The notes under the pieces: generated by a model
What the model saw: only the letters and a program-made list of their open reading frames with translations
Database searches by the model: none
Told to the model about the DNA's origin: nothing
Made by a program: the position numbers and the translations under genes
Shown: piece after piece, positions 54,292 through 64,000 of the stretch
Numbering within the stretch: position 1 is the first letter of the stretch
Layout of the letters: each line of letters opens with the position of its first letter
DNA from: Malus domestica
Taxonomy: Eukaryota > Streptophyta > Magnoliopsida > Rosales > Rosaceae
NCBI RefSeq assembly: GCF_042453785.1
Contig: NC_091673.1
Span: 751,501-815,500, forward strand
Direction of reading: 5' to 3'
DNA: 64,000 nucleotides

Positions 54292-55350
54292 ATTTTAGCT
54301 TCTAAAATCTATTTCTTAGTACATGATCTCTCTTATTAAATAGAATCAAAGAATTAGTAAATCTGTTCTGCCAAAAATGGGAAAAGGCTTATATTATAAA
54401 ATATCTTGGCGTGTCATTCTTCTGGGAAATATGTGATGATTAATCTCGAAGGTTGACCATAACAAAGGTTGAGTCGTGGTCCTCGAGAGATCATGGGTTT
54501 CAGCTAGTGCAGCATGGCAACTGGAGAGGGTGTATTCAAACGTCCGTAGAGTCCTTTTCGATAGGCAACCCAGGTCAATGTATTAGGTTATAACTTTGAC
54601 GATTTCTTATCCATAGAAGCAAAAGAGTATGTTTCCCTTGATCGGTCGATAACTTGCTATGTATTTTTTTTTCTAAAAGAAAAATGGCACCTATATATTA
54701 TTTCAACAAGTAAATAAATAAATAAATAAATATACATACATACATACATACATACATACAAACGGATTTGTGACACCATTTTTTTACGCAACTTTTGACA
54801 TGTGTTTTTGTAGAACTCATTTTTGTAATGTATTTTAACGATCTGAACGTCATATATATGTATAACATATATCTAATTGTCCCATCATATAAAATATCCA
54901 AGATTAGAAGCTACAAAGAATTTCAAACCTGAAAGAGACATTAATATTTTAAAACCAAGGCATGTGTAGTATTTCCCAGCATCTTTCTAGCCTCTATCTG
55001 TTCTAAGTCGTTCTTTGATCGAGTAAGCATGTCTTAAATGAAATTTGTCCAAATCAAAATGGCTAATTGTTGCCCAAAACACCAGGAACTTTTAAATTAA
55101 TCCATATTTTTTACCAAGCGTTAGTCTTTTTACACACTTCGAAACTAGGACCATTTCAGGCCGACTTTTGTGAGTGTGTGTGTGTGAGAGCGAGAGAGAA
55201 ATCAGAATATGGATGCGTGTTGTAGGTAACAAATAAAATCATGATTCCCCCATAAAACATAGAAGAGACAAAACATAGAGAATAATTAAGAATAATTAAT
55301 CCAATTTAGATGCATGTCTACACTAAAAATTGGGAAAAAGATCCTAGCCC

Positions 55351-55522
55351 GAGAGAAATTTTTTATTATGACAGGAATATAAGTGGTATACTACGTGTTT
55401 TTATGTAAGTAGTGAAAATTTTTATTTTTTAAGTTATTAACTTTTTAACACACATATTCCACAATTTGTATAGTAACACATGGTGTACCACCTCATGTGC
55501 CGGTCACATTAAAAAATCTCTC
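55351..55522. repeat. Fold-back MITE-like element
   Basis: Ends GAGAGAAATTTTTTATTATG and CATTAAAAAATCTCTC are inverted. Internal GTGGTATACTACGTG and ACATGGTGTACCACC also pair. A relative lies at about 34955-35112. Target duplication not found. Confidence 0.5.
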
Positions 55523-57487
55523 ATTGCCGGATCTTTTTTCTAGTGATCCTAGGAATCCCGTGATCGTAACCGTTCATCGGGCAGTCATTTTTCGTTAAAT
55601 ACTATTCATCTTTAATTTTAAATTTTAAAATATTTTTTATCATATTATGTATGATAAACGATCATAATCATGAGATTCCTATAAATGCATGTTTATACAT
55701 AGAAATATAAAAAGCCTATCCTTTTTCACTTTATCACCTTCGACTTTGACCAAGAAAAAAACAAAAACAAAAAGGTGAATGATAATTTTCAAAACGTTTT
55801 TTTTAATCAACTGATAAATATTATTACTAGACTACTCGTGTGAGTTGTAGATAGCATTATTAATTTATTATTTTATAAAAATATTTTTTGATGTGTTGGA
55901 AACATAGCTCGGTACTAAGTGTCAATATAAATTGTTAGAAATTTGTTGTTTAAACATCTAACTTAACCACTTGTAATATAACATTTACTATGCTACGCTG
56001 TGTTCATGACACACTGAAAATTCTCTCCACATTCAATGAAGAATGATTGATGTGAAATGTTCCGATCCGATCCCCACCATATATTGACTTTGCAAGCTCA
56101 AGGCATCGAATTAGGTGAAAAGTTTGAATAATTGTGGTGGTGTTTTTAGTTTCGATTGATAAGACTTCTACGTTTTGTGTGCCCTTTTGGCTATGTGCTA
56201 GTTGTGAAAGATTTTCTGAACAAAAAGCTCACAAATACGTCCTAATTAATGTTTTTAGAGTTTTGACATATGATATTTGGAAATTTCACGATGCACGAAA
56301 GTTGCGATGGACTTTTTAATTGGTTGAAATGCAATCAAATCGTCGTATTTGTGTTGGTTGGCACCGACACATCTTTTCGTATCTTCTCAGAAAGAGGAAT
56401 TGTGGAAACCTAAAAAGTTGGGAGGCCAAATTCTTTTCACCAGAGTAATGGACCATTAATCTTTGAATGGGCCAAATCATCTGCAATGGTGGAGGCATCT
56501 CCGAAAGTTGAAGCGATCCAATACAGTCAAAAAGCAAGAACTTGTAGTTACCGTTTCGGAAAATCATACACAAATGTCAAGCAATGAGGAACTTAAATTT
56601 ATTCGAATACTATGAAACTGGTTTGCACAACTGTGAAAACAACAGGACCGAGTCTATAACATTTGTCTCGGTACAAAAGGGTCCGGAGAAATTTCTCATC
56701 AGTTGCGGTGAAAAGCATCAAAACATCCACACCTCATAAATTTATGCTTCCTGTCAAAAATTTAAGCCAGAGTTAGTAGGCAGAACCAGTAAAATTCAAC
56801 TGACGAAAGTAAGACGGAAAAGTAAGGCTTCGTGCCAAGTGATCAGCTGAAATAATATAAACAGCGAACATTGCTTACTGAAAGCGGGAACAGAAACTGG
56901 GGCAAGTGTGTTGTTGGAAAGTCTTTTACTCTCTACTTTCAATTGTGATCGGGTGATAAGCGTGTGCATAATTGCATATTTGAGTGCACACAACTACTTG
57001 GAAATGATGATACATTCATAAACTACTTTACCAGAAACTATTCCATGAGAACTTTCTATTCATTTATCCAACAAAGGAGAGAATAAAATGTAGCAAAATG
57101 GCAAGTTTTTATTTGGCTGAATGTATGATGAGATGCATGAATGTGGATGCCAGAATGGGATTTAGAATGACAAAAGAAGCCTCTTGGGGTGCTACTTGTG
57201 TTGAAATACCCCCACATAGTAGCATATCTGAAATGACCTCGCCTAATATTTCCTCTACCCACAATTCTTAAACAGCTTAGGATATCAGCCCTAACCCTTT
57301 CCCCTGAGGTAAACAAAGGAAGGCAGAAAGGGCCAACTAAGGGGGAACAAATGCTTTTTCTGGTTTCCCCAGAGCCGCAGGGGAGAAGGAGTGGTGGGTT
57401 TGGAGGGGCGGGGTGTTGGCTTGTGAAGGCTCTGTTGGCCTGAGGTACAGAAGTTGTAAATTCAAAAATACAAGTTGTATCTTGAAG

Positions 57488-57606
57488 TGTATAGCTCAGT
57501 TGGATGAGCATTACCCTTTTAACCTAATGGTAGTACATTCAAGTCGCTTGAGCTGATATGCTACAACCAATGCTATGGTCAAAATAGTTGTAATCTTATC
57601 CCTCTA
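57488..57606 (+). repeat. tRNA-Lys-like SINE head (probable)
   Basis: TATAGCTCAGTTGGATGAGC matches a tRNA D-arm/box A, followed by a Lys-type anticodon region CCCTTTTAACCTAATGG and a weak box B (ATTCAAGTC). The acceptor stem cannot form, so it is not a tRNA gene. The downstream 60 bp (CTTGAGCTGATATGC.. to ..ATCTTAT.CCTCTA) is repeated at about 57839-57900, beyond the SINE. Confidence 0.5.
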
Positions 57607-57642
57607 TATAAGTCGGACATAACCTTTCTAATAAATGAGTAA

Positions 57643-57801
57643 AGGTTGTACCCAGTGCACAAGGCTCCCGCTTTACGCAGGGTCTGGGAGAGGTGAATGT
57701 CGGCTAGCCTTACCCCCATTTATGGAGAGGCTGCTCCCAAGTCTCGAACCCGAGACCTACCGCTCATGGGCGAAGGCACTTGCCATCGCACCAAGTGCGA
57801 C
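57643..57801 (-). mobile_element. tRNA-derived SINE (Au-like), second copy
   Basis: Same family as 34479-34645: minus strand from GTCGCACTTGGTGCGATGG, box-B-like GGGTTCGAGACTTGG, to TGCACTGGGTACAACC. Flanked by a perfect 17-bp target duplication TTCTAATAAATGAGTAA (57626-57642 and 57802-57818). Confidence 0.9.
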
Positions 57802-57900
57802 TTCTAATAAATGAGTAAGTAACCCAAATCCCTAAGACACTTGAGCTGATATGCGACAACCAATGCTATGGTCAAAATAGTTGTAATCTTATACCTCTAC

Positions 57901-58988
57901 AGAAATCCGCATATATTGGCACAAAAAAGGCCACAAACCTAACATGACATGTAGAAACTTGGGACTCTTGTATTTTCCGTAACATGGACACAACTAGCAT
58001 AATTCAACTTCACATGTCAAATACTTGCATCTAAGAATTTCACTACCGAATGCACCACACGAAAGGCATAAATTACTTTGCCACATACCAGAAGAAAAGG
58101 AAAAGGGCATCTCAAACTCAAACACAAAAACACTTTTTCAACAGCCTAACAAATATAGGGATGATAGGCAATTAGGACCAACCATATAAAGCAATAAGAA
58201 CAAATTTCCAGTTACCAGTCTTACACCCAAATAAATCCCTCCAACTATACACATCCTCACAGATTTGTCTTGCATCGTCTTCTCTAATAAGCAAAGAGTA
58301 CAGTTGGACAAGCTCAGGTGAAAACATAGGATGCATGTTTAGGTCATATGTAAGCTTGCTATATAATAGCATATTTAGGAAAACCCCATATACATAGCAA
58401 GTGCATTATATAAAACATCCAACCAACGGAATATCTAGCAAGGACGTTCACATAATCCACTCCATATTACTTAGACTCCTTAAATGATCTAAAAGAAATG
58501 ACCACTAAAGATGCCAAATTCAAAGCTGATAATGTTTTTTTTTTCATTAGAGGGTGACCCAAATCATTGATTTTTATTAGTGAGCTGATATAATCCCAAA
58601 GCATTGAAATTTAGAGTTTTCAAAGATGCCATGATCCCATTTTAACATTGGTTAAATTCCCAAACTGATACCAGCTGATGCTTAACCCGAAATTTGGACC
58701 CCCTCCACCCAAATCATTTCTTCAAGCTGAACCCATGAGTGAACAAATCTAAATACAAAACCCCATATTTCTCTTAGAAACTACATTGAGCCCAATTCAA
58801 CACAAACCCTAGGCTCCATAATCGACCCGAAAAATTCCACAACAGCAGCCAAAAAACACATAGTACTGAACAATTAACAACAAACCCATCAATCAACGAA
58901 CCAACAGTTCAAATTCAAATGCCAAAAACAAGAAATAGAAGAAGCAGAACAAAGCACTAGTGAATTACCCAATAACGGATGGTGGGTT
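57901..58988. other. 3' flank of the complex I gene, no other gene
   Basis: No supported coding frame. Presumably holds the 3' UTR of the minus-strand B18 gene near 58800-58988. Confidence 0.4.
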
Positions 58989-59297
58989 CTAAGCGTTGGC
59001 GGTGTTGGGAATGAGAGGAATCGGCTGCCCCTTCTTCTTTCCCTGCTTCAACTTGGCCTCCTCCTCGCGGATCTTCTGCATCGCGAGCATCCTCTCCATG
59101 ACGAGCTCGTACTCGCACTTCTCGTAGGAGTGGCGCTCGTTCTCGCACTTCCATGGGAGGTAGAACTCCGCCTGCCTGCACTTGTTCAGAGGGATCAGCA
59201 AGTGGGCGCACTGGTCTCTGTACGGAATTGGCACCCTATTCTCCACCATCTCCGCCTGCGTCGCTATCATCTTCTTCGACGTTCCCTCGGCTGCCAT
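58989..59297 (-). CDS. NDUFB7: NADH dehydrogenase (complex I) B18 subunit, NDUFB7 homologue
   Basis: Single exon, 102 aa, the normal plant length. This accessory subunit of mitochondrial complex I sits on the intermembrane-space side of the membrane arm. The twin CX9C pair that forms the CHCH disulphide hairpin is intact: C30-x9-C40 (CAHLLIPLNKC) and C51-x9-C61 (CENERHSYEKC). A charged Lys/Glu-rich C-terminal helix (REEEAKLKQGKKKG) follows. It has no cleavable presequence, as expected for a Mia40-type import substrate. The first ATG (MAAEGTSKK) fits the family start. The gene is divergent from the dehydrogenase at 60857, and its GC content is higher than the flanks, typical of a constitutive coding exon. 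Confidence 0.95.
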   Translation of the reverse strand: MAAEGTSKKMIATQAEMVENRVPIPYRDQCAHLLIPLNKCRQAEFYLPWKCENERHSYEKCEYELVMERMLAMQKIREEEAKLKQGKKKGQPIPLIPNTANA

Positions 59298-59890
59298 TGC
59301 TCTGAAAAATTGAGCACCCTTTGGTCCCTGGGAAAGAATTTGGTGGTGGCTTCGGCGGCGGCGTGTACGGCGGCTTTCGGTGTCGGGGTGTTCCAGGTCG
59401 TTTCAGTGTGCGGATTCGTGTTTAGTTACCATTAATCCAGCTCGAGTGCTTGTTAGTTTCAGGCTTTTTTTTCTTTTTTTTTTTTAAATTGGGCTGAAGG
59501 TAACGACGGAAATTATTGGGCTGTTCAGCCCACATCAAGCCCAATGCAAAGAGAGATTGGGAAAACTTTGGTAATGTCTTGAACCAGGATTGGATTTAAG
59601 AAATGCTACTTTTTTTTCAACTTGCTAATTTAATGGTTAAAAAGTCGGACTAACGAAGACAAACCTGATACTTTGTTCTACTTTGACCTCTGAATTTTAA
59701 TCCTCTATTTTCCAACTCGTGTCAGTATGCCCTAACTGTCACACTTCCTATAAATTCTATCACATGCTATGCTGTGACCAATTTTTATAGGCATACGTGT
59801 ACACAAAATACTACATTCACCAAGTTAATACTTTAGAATTGCAATAATCAAACTTAAAAAACATTGTCAAATTTAAAAGCTTGTACTGTA
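59298..59890. other. Upstream region of the B18 gene
   Basis: The first 100 bp is GC-rich and probably contains the promoter/5' leader of the minus-strand B18 gene. No other gene. It ends at the solo-LTR target duplication ATAAA (59891-59895). Confidence 0.4.
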
Positions 59891-59895
59891 ATAAA

Positions 59896-60540
59896 TGTTG
59901 GAACAATCAAATGTCAAGTTATAATATATAACAATTACACAGTTTATCTTGAATATAAATTTCACAAATATACAATATATCTTACAATATGAACAATTTA
60001 ACAAATCACAAAAACTAAAAACACACTTACTTGTTTTGGAAGATAGAGGCTTGCAGAGCAATCTCCTAAGACAGAAATACGTCCCTACACGAGTGCAGTA
60101 GTTCAAAGGACGTCTATCTTGCAGGATACAACTGTCTAATCCAAGTTCTTGCACACGAACTTGGATTCTAGGCGAATTTGTTGTGATGGTTCTCTGTGAA
60201 GTATAAAAGGAATTGATGGAAAATTCTTGTTTGTTTTTTATCTGATGGCCATCTTTATAATGGCGTAGTGGAGCAGTTTCAAGCCGTTTTTAGAACGGTT
60301 GTAACTGTTCAGTTTTATCCTTTTGAAAAACCTGAATGCAAAAATCAAAAACGTAAAAATTTAAACTTGTGTTTTCATCAATCCGAGCCCAAGAGACCCA
60401 AACCTTTATTTGTAAGGTCCAAGATCCATAGCTATGACCCAATTCTTTTCAAACCATAAAGGAGGGAAAAGACTTATAAGGTAGACTTCTTGAAAGTGTT
60501 TGGGCGATGTGGGACTAAGTCCCACTCACAAGTTCCAACA
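59896..60540 (-). mobile_element. Solo LTR
   Basis: 645 bp with inverted termini TGTTGGAAC (59896) and GTTCCAACA (60540), flanked by a perfect 5-bp duplication ATAAA (59891-59895 and 60541-60545). No second copy lies nearby, so it is a recombination-derived solo LTR. Read on the minus strand it begins TGTTGGAACTTGTGAGTGGG, with CCCACATCGCCC following, as in plant copia LTRs; hence the suggested strand. It ends 316 bp before the dehydrogenase start codon. Confidence 0.85.
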
Positions 60541-60856
60541 ATAAATGGACACAATTACCCCTTAATTGATAGAACCACCGATGGGAGGAACATTGGCGTG
60601 ACCTAGAAGTTTAGGGAGGCTCATAACCAAAGTGAAAGTTCAACGGAAAAGTGAAACGGTTGTCCCAAAACGAAGAAGAAAATAAAAAAATAGGCCACCA
60701 GACTCTTGTGGGTTGGAAGTAGTTGTAAGGAGTGAAAACTGTGCATGGATTGAATAATCAAAACATGTAGAGAGCCCTGTTCAATTTGTTTAGGTTTTAC
60801 CCCAATCTTAACTTGCATTATATACCATCAAAAGCTCAATCCAATGGACTCAAAAT

Positions 60857-61817
60857 ATGGAGCAATCTCTTCCAGTGCACGATGAGGACGAAGCGCGGAG
60901 GCCGCCTTCAAAGAGGTTAGTTGCAAACTTCTGGCGAAACTCCAAGCGATTCTATGTTTATTCGTACATATGCGGTTTTTATCTGCTTTAGTTTTGTTAG
61001 GTTGGCGAACAAAGTTGCAGTCATAACTGGGGGTGCAAGAGGGATTGGAGCTGCCGCGGCCAAGCTATTCGCCCGAAACGGAGCCCATGTCATCGTTGCT
61101 GATATACTCGACGACATAGGAGCTACACTGGCTGATTCTATCGGAGGCCGCTACATACACTGCGATGTGTCAAAGGAAGCTGATGTTGAATCGGCTGTTG
61201 AGCTTGCACTCAAATGGAAAGGCCGAATTGACATCATGTTCAACAATGCCGGCGTTCCTGGTCCCTCGGGGAGTATATCCAGCCTTGACATGGAGCAGGT
61301 CAAGGACCTCCTCTCGATCAATGTTCTCGGCGTTGTGCACGGAATCAAGTACGCTGCAGCGGCCATGATCAAAGGTCGAAGAGGAGGGAGCATCATTTGC
61401 ACATCAAGCTCAGCCGGTATCATGGGAGGCCTTGGGGGACATGCCTACACATTGTCGAAGGAGGCCCTCAACGGATTGGCAAAAAGTGCCGCGTGTGAGT
61501 TGGGAGTGCATGGCATTCGAGTGAACAACATTTCGCCTCACGGGGTTCCTTCGGAGATGCTCGTCGATGCCTACAGAATGCATCTCGGGAAAATGGACAT
61601 GACGGCAGAAGATGTAAGCAGAATTGTGGGAGAGAGGGGGAGCTTGTTGCGCGGGAGGTGCGCAACGGTGGAAGATGTGGCGGAAGCCGCATTGTTCATG
61701 GCCAGCGAAGACGCCGGGTTTATAACGGGACATAATCTTGTTCTTGATGGGGGTTATACTTCTGCTTGCAGTACCATGAGCTTCATCTACCAGAACAGTA
61801 ACAAGGATACAGTGTAA
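60857..61817 (+). CDS. Short-chain dehydrogenase/reductase, TAPETUM 1 (ATA1)-like
   Basis: Two exons, 60857-60915 and 61001-61817, give 291 aa. An 85-bp GT-AG intron splits Arg20 (AG|G). Classical SDR features are intact: TGGARGIG NAD(P)-binding turn (about 30-37), a D at the end of beta-2 (IVAD, favouring NAD), NNAG (about 93-96), catalytic Ser in SIICTSSSAG, YTLSK catalytic Tyr/Lys, and the LVLDGGYT C-terminal motif. The sequence SPHGVPSEMLV plus the GSLLRGR loop match the plant ATA1-type branch as I remember it rather than xanthoxin dehydrogenase (ABA2); the substrate is unknown. The exon 1 start gives a short polar leader, and no targeting peptide is evident, so it is probably cytosolic. 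It is convergent with eIF3i, 260 bp apart at the stops. Confidence 0.87.
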
Positions 61818-62077
61818 TTCGTTGCTCTCATGAAGTTCAACGACGGATGACAAGATTACAAGTCAAATTCTAATTAAAAAGTTACTGGAACAAATTAACT
61901 CTATAAATCTTCTACAAAACTGTATTCCTTCCAACAGCAAGAAGCAAACACAGAAAATGGTTGTTAATCACAATCCCAGAACTACAAAACTAATTGCTCG
62001 ACGCGGCTGGTTTAGGAAGGGAGGAGAAATAGCCTTTCCCGAACCTGCAAAGCGAGAATTAATACCAAGCTGCAGAT
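61818..62077. other. Convergent 3' UTR interval
   Basis: 260 bp between the stop codons of the plus-strand dehydrogenase and the minus-strand eIF3i. The 3' UTRs probably overlap or nearly meet. Confidence 0.5.
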
Positions 62078-64000
62078 CTAAATCTTGATGTGGAAGTAAT
62101 CAGAATCAAAGTGATGTAGACGAACGTAACCATCCTCACCCCCGCTTGAGAAACTGTTAAAAATACAACAAAAACCGAAAATATTAAGATAATCTCAAAG
62201 CAGCAAATTCTCTTTTCCAGAAAAAATTTCTCAATTCATATAGGCAGAAAATAAGCCACATCATCATCTGAGAAACAAGGAAACCATTATTCCTCCAGCA
62301 CCAATTGTTAAGACTCCTAACCAGCTACGTAAAGTTGCATAATATTTATGAACGATTTCATCTCGATTTTAAAATTAATTTAATTTTTCTGGCTAAACAT
62401 TTAAATTAATTGTTCATGTATTGAAATGAGAAAAAAAAAATGGTATCGCTAAACATTAGCACAAGCAATATTGCACAGATAAAAGTGAGAAATTCCCAAG
62501 TACTATCTAACAGGAATCCAATCCAACTCTAATTAAGAAGAATTTGTTCATTGTATTCACGAATCATGAAACCAACAAAAGTAGTTAAGAGAATGAACTA
62601 TACCTTTTTCCATCAGGATTAAACGCCAAAGCATTTATAGGTCCAAAATGCCCTTTAACACCTCCAATTTCTTCTTGAAGAATCTATTTATACATTAAGA
62701 AAAACAAAATCACTTACCGAGGAAATGACAACCGAGAACCTTCATACTCCAAAAGACATAAAAGAATAGTATGGTTTACCTTGTCATAGAATTTGGCTTC
62801 AAATTTCCCAGAACGATGATCAGTTGTGGTGACAGTTGATGCATCCTGACCACCACCAAGTACCACCTGGATAAAACACACGGAATATTTGTAATGAACC
62901 AGGAAAACAGTGCATATATAAGAGATACAAAATAACCAGGAGCCTTTAGTACATATCATCCATTCACTAAAGTTCCAACCAGAAACTAAGACACAAACTT
63001 CTCAATATGTGACCGATAGAAAGCATTTAATCGTATTTGTACTAACTCCACTTTTATCTCATTATGTAAGTAAACAAGTTGGAATGCAAACGAGACGGGT
63101 TCTAAGTAAATGAAATACCGAAAAGACAACATTTTGAAAAAATGCAAGACAATGCAAACAAATTTGAGATTACAGTTACATACATGATCACAAAGAGGAG
63201 ACATTGCAACGGCATTGACTGGACGCTCGGTCACGTAGGTCTTGATAAGAGTCAACGTTCTAGTATCCCACAGCTAAAACATATGCAACAGAAAACACAA
63301 AACTCAGTAAAAATTCGAAACCTACATACAACTCAAGAAACAAAGCACGAAGATTACGAGATGCATTACCTTGGCAGACTTATCAAGCGAACCGGTGAGG
63401 AAATGTGAACCATCCATAGATTTCGCAAGCGAAGTTATGGTCTTTTTGTGACCCACTTCCGGATCATTCTCCTTAAGTAGTTTACCAGTCTGCAAGTTAA
63501 TCGAAAACACTTAAGAGTCAATCAAATTAAAGAAAAAGCTTTCAAATTTCCAATGCAAGTATTGAATAACATCACAGCGAGCCAATGCACACTCACCTCA
63601 GAATCCCAAATGCGAATAACTGCGTCTTCTCCGGCGCTTATGATGGTTCTGTTCAGAGGACCCCAAACAGCTCTGTTAATTCTTCCCTGAGGTCCCTTGA
63701 GTATCAGAGCCGATTCACCAATCTCTGAAAATTCGAAACCGTCGATCATTCCACATCCAATTTTAGATAAACCGAAAGGCAATACAACAAAAGAGGAAAA
63801 ATCAAAGAAGCTTACGATCTTCGGGATCTCCGGCGATACGCTTGACGTGAATCGCCGACGTAACGTCCATGAAAGGGTCGGTGGTGATGACGGCGAGCTT
63901 ATCGCCGACGGAGAAGTCGACAGCCCTCGCCGGCGAGTCAAAATTGAAGGTGAAAAGCTGCTGACCGGTCTGAACGTTCCACAGCTTGGCGGTCTGGTCG
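62078..64000 (-). CDS. TIF3I1: Eukaryotic translation initiation factor 3 subunit I (eIF3i/TRIP-1), 5' end outside window
   Basis: Seven exons are visible: beyond 64000-63816, 63724-63597, 63489-63370, 63273-63184, 62866-62780, 62683-62604 and 62153-62078, all GT-AG and joining in frame. The protein is a WD40 beta-propeller: [64 protein letters not shown] and [20 protein letters not shown], ending HIKI. These are hallmark eIF3i segments. eIF3i is a cytosolic scaffold subunit of the eIF3 complex that loads the 40S ribosome. About 240 residues are present; the first propeller blade and start codon lie past the window edge. No lesion is seen. Plants usually keep one or two copies. Confidence 0.95.

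Larger units (their letters stand above)
52456..57487. other. Intergenic, 5 kb, no supported gene
   Basis: AT-rich. Seen: (TA)n at 52456-52482; a promoter- or LTR-like stretch with TGTATAAATAGCG at about 53640 followed by CT-rich sequence, with TGTAACG at 53487 and CTGTTACA at 53815 as possible ends but no matching target duplication; a 48-bp tandem duplication (54196-54291); (CATA)n at 54730-54761; and a fold-back element (55351-55522). A 151-codon minus-strand frame at 57056-57511 has no recognisable motif. Confidence 0.45.

Noticed and set aside
57056..57511. 151-codon minus-strand open frame
   Set aside because: No recognisable motif, no splice context and no conserved start. It reads into a tRNA-like repeat region. 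Cannot be supported as a gene.
57488..57560. Possible tRNA-Lys gene
   Set aside because: Box A and anticodon loop look right but the acceptor stem does not pair and box B is degenerate. Better explained as a SINE head.

Overview
This is plant nuclear DNA. The genes have GT-AG introns, two are INDETERMINATE DOMAIN (IDD) zinc-finger factors, and the rest of the window is crowded with plant-type transposable elements: CACTA, Ty1/copia, Cassandra and other TRIMs, tRNA-derived SINEs and MITEs. The LTR sequences and one TE-encoded ORF resemble elements I remember from apple and pear, so a Rosaceae genome, probably tribe Maleae, is my inference. Nothing in the window proves the species.

Layout. 1-9.6 kb is a transposon cluster. 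An LTR retroelement on the minus strand (705-9643) holds minisatellites, a 403-bp higher-order tandem repeat, decayed gag-like ORFs, a second LTR on the plus strand, and a captured fragment of an S-acyltransferase (PAT/DHHC) gene. 11.5-15.3 kb is an intact IDD gene on the plus strand (600 aa). 16.3-19.2 kb is a complete CACTA transposon carrying a cyclin-like exon. 21.0-25.3 kb is a very young Ty1/copia element whose reverse transcriptase and RNase H have been deleted in frame. 26.7-27.4 kb is a Cassandra TRIM. 29.1-33.7 kb is a second IDD gene (600 aa) on the minus strand, tail to tail with the first. 38.4-39.6 kb is a decayed nucleotide-diphospho-sugar transferase. 40.4-41.0 kb is a complete TRIM. 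41.5-44.5 kb is a GARP/MYB-like repressor gene (281 aa, six exons). 45-58.9 kb is mostly non-genic, with MITEs, a LINE-type RNase H remnant and SINEs. 59.0-64 kb holds three housekeeping or metabolic genes: complex I subunit B18 (NDUFB7), a short-chain dehydrogenase close to TAPETUM 1, and the 3' part of eIF3i.

The order IDD, IDD, sugar transferase (broken here), GARP, B18 is, as I remember it, also found at Arabidopsis At2g02080-At2g02050 (IDD4, IDD5, At2g02061, At2g02060, At2g02050). The window therefore looks like an old conserved gene block, expanded by transposons in the gaps and with one member pseudogenised. Exon boundaries were worked out by hand from reading frame, splice consensus and family conservation. 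No transcript evidence was available.
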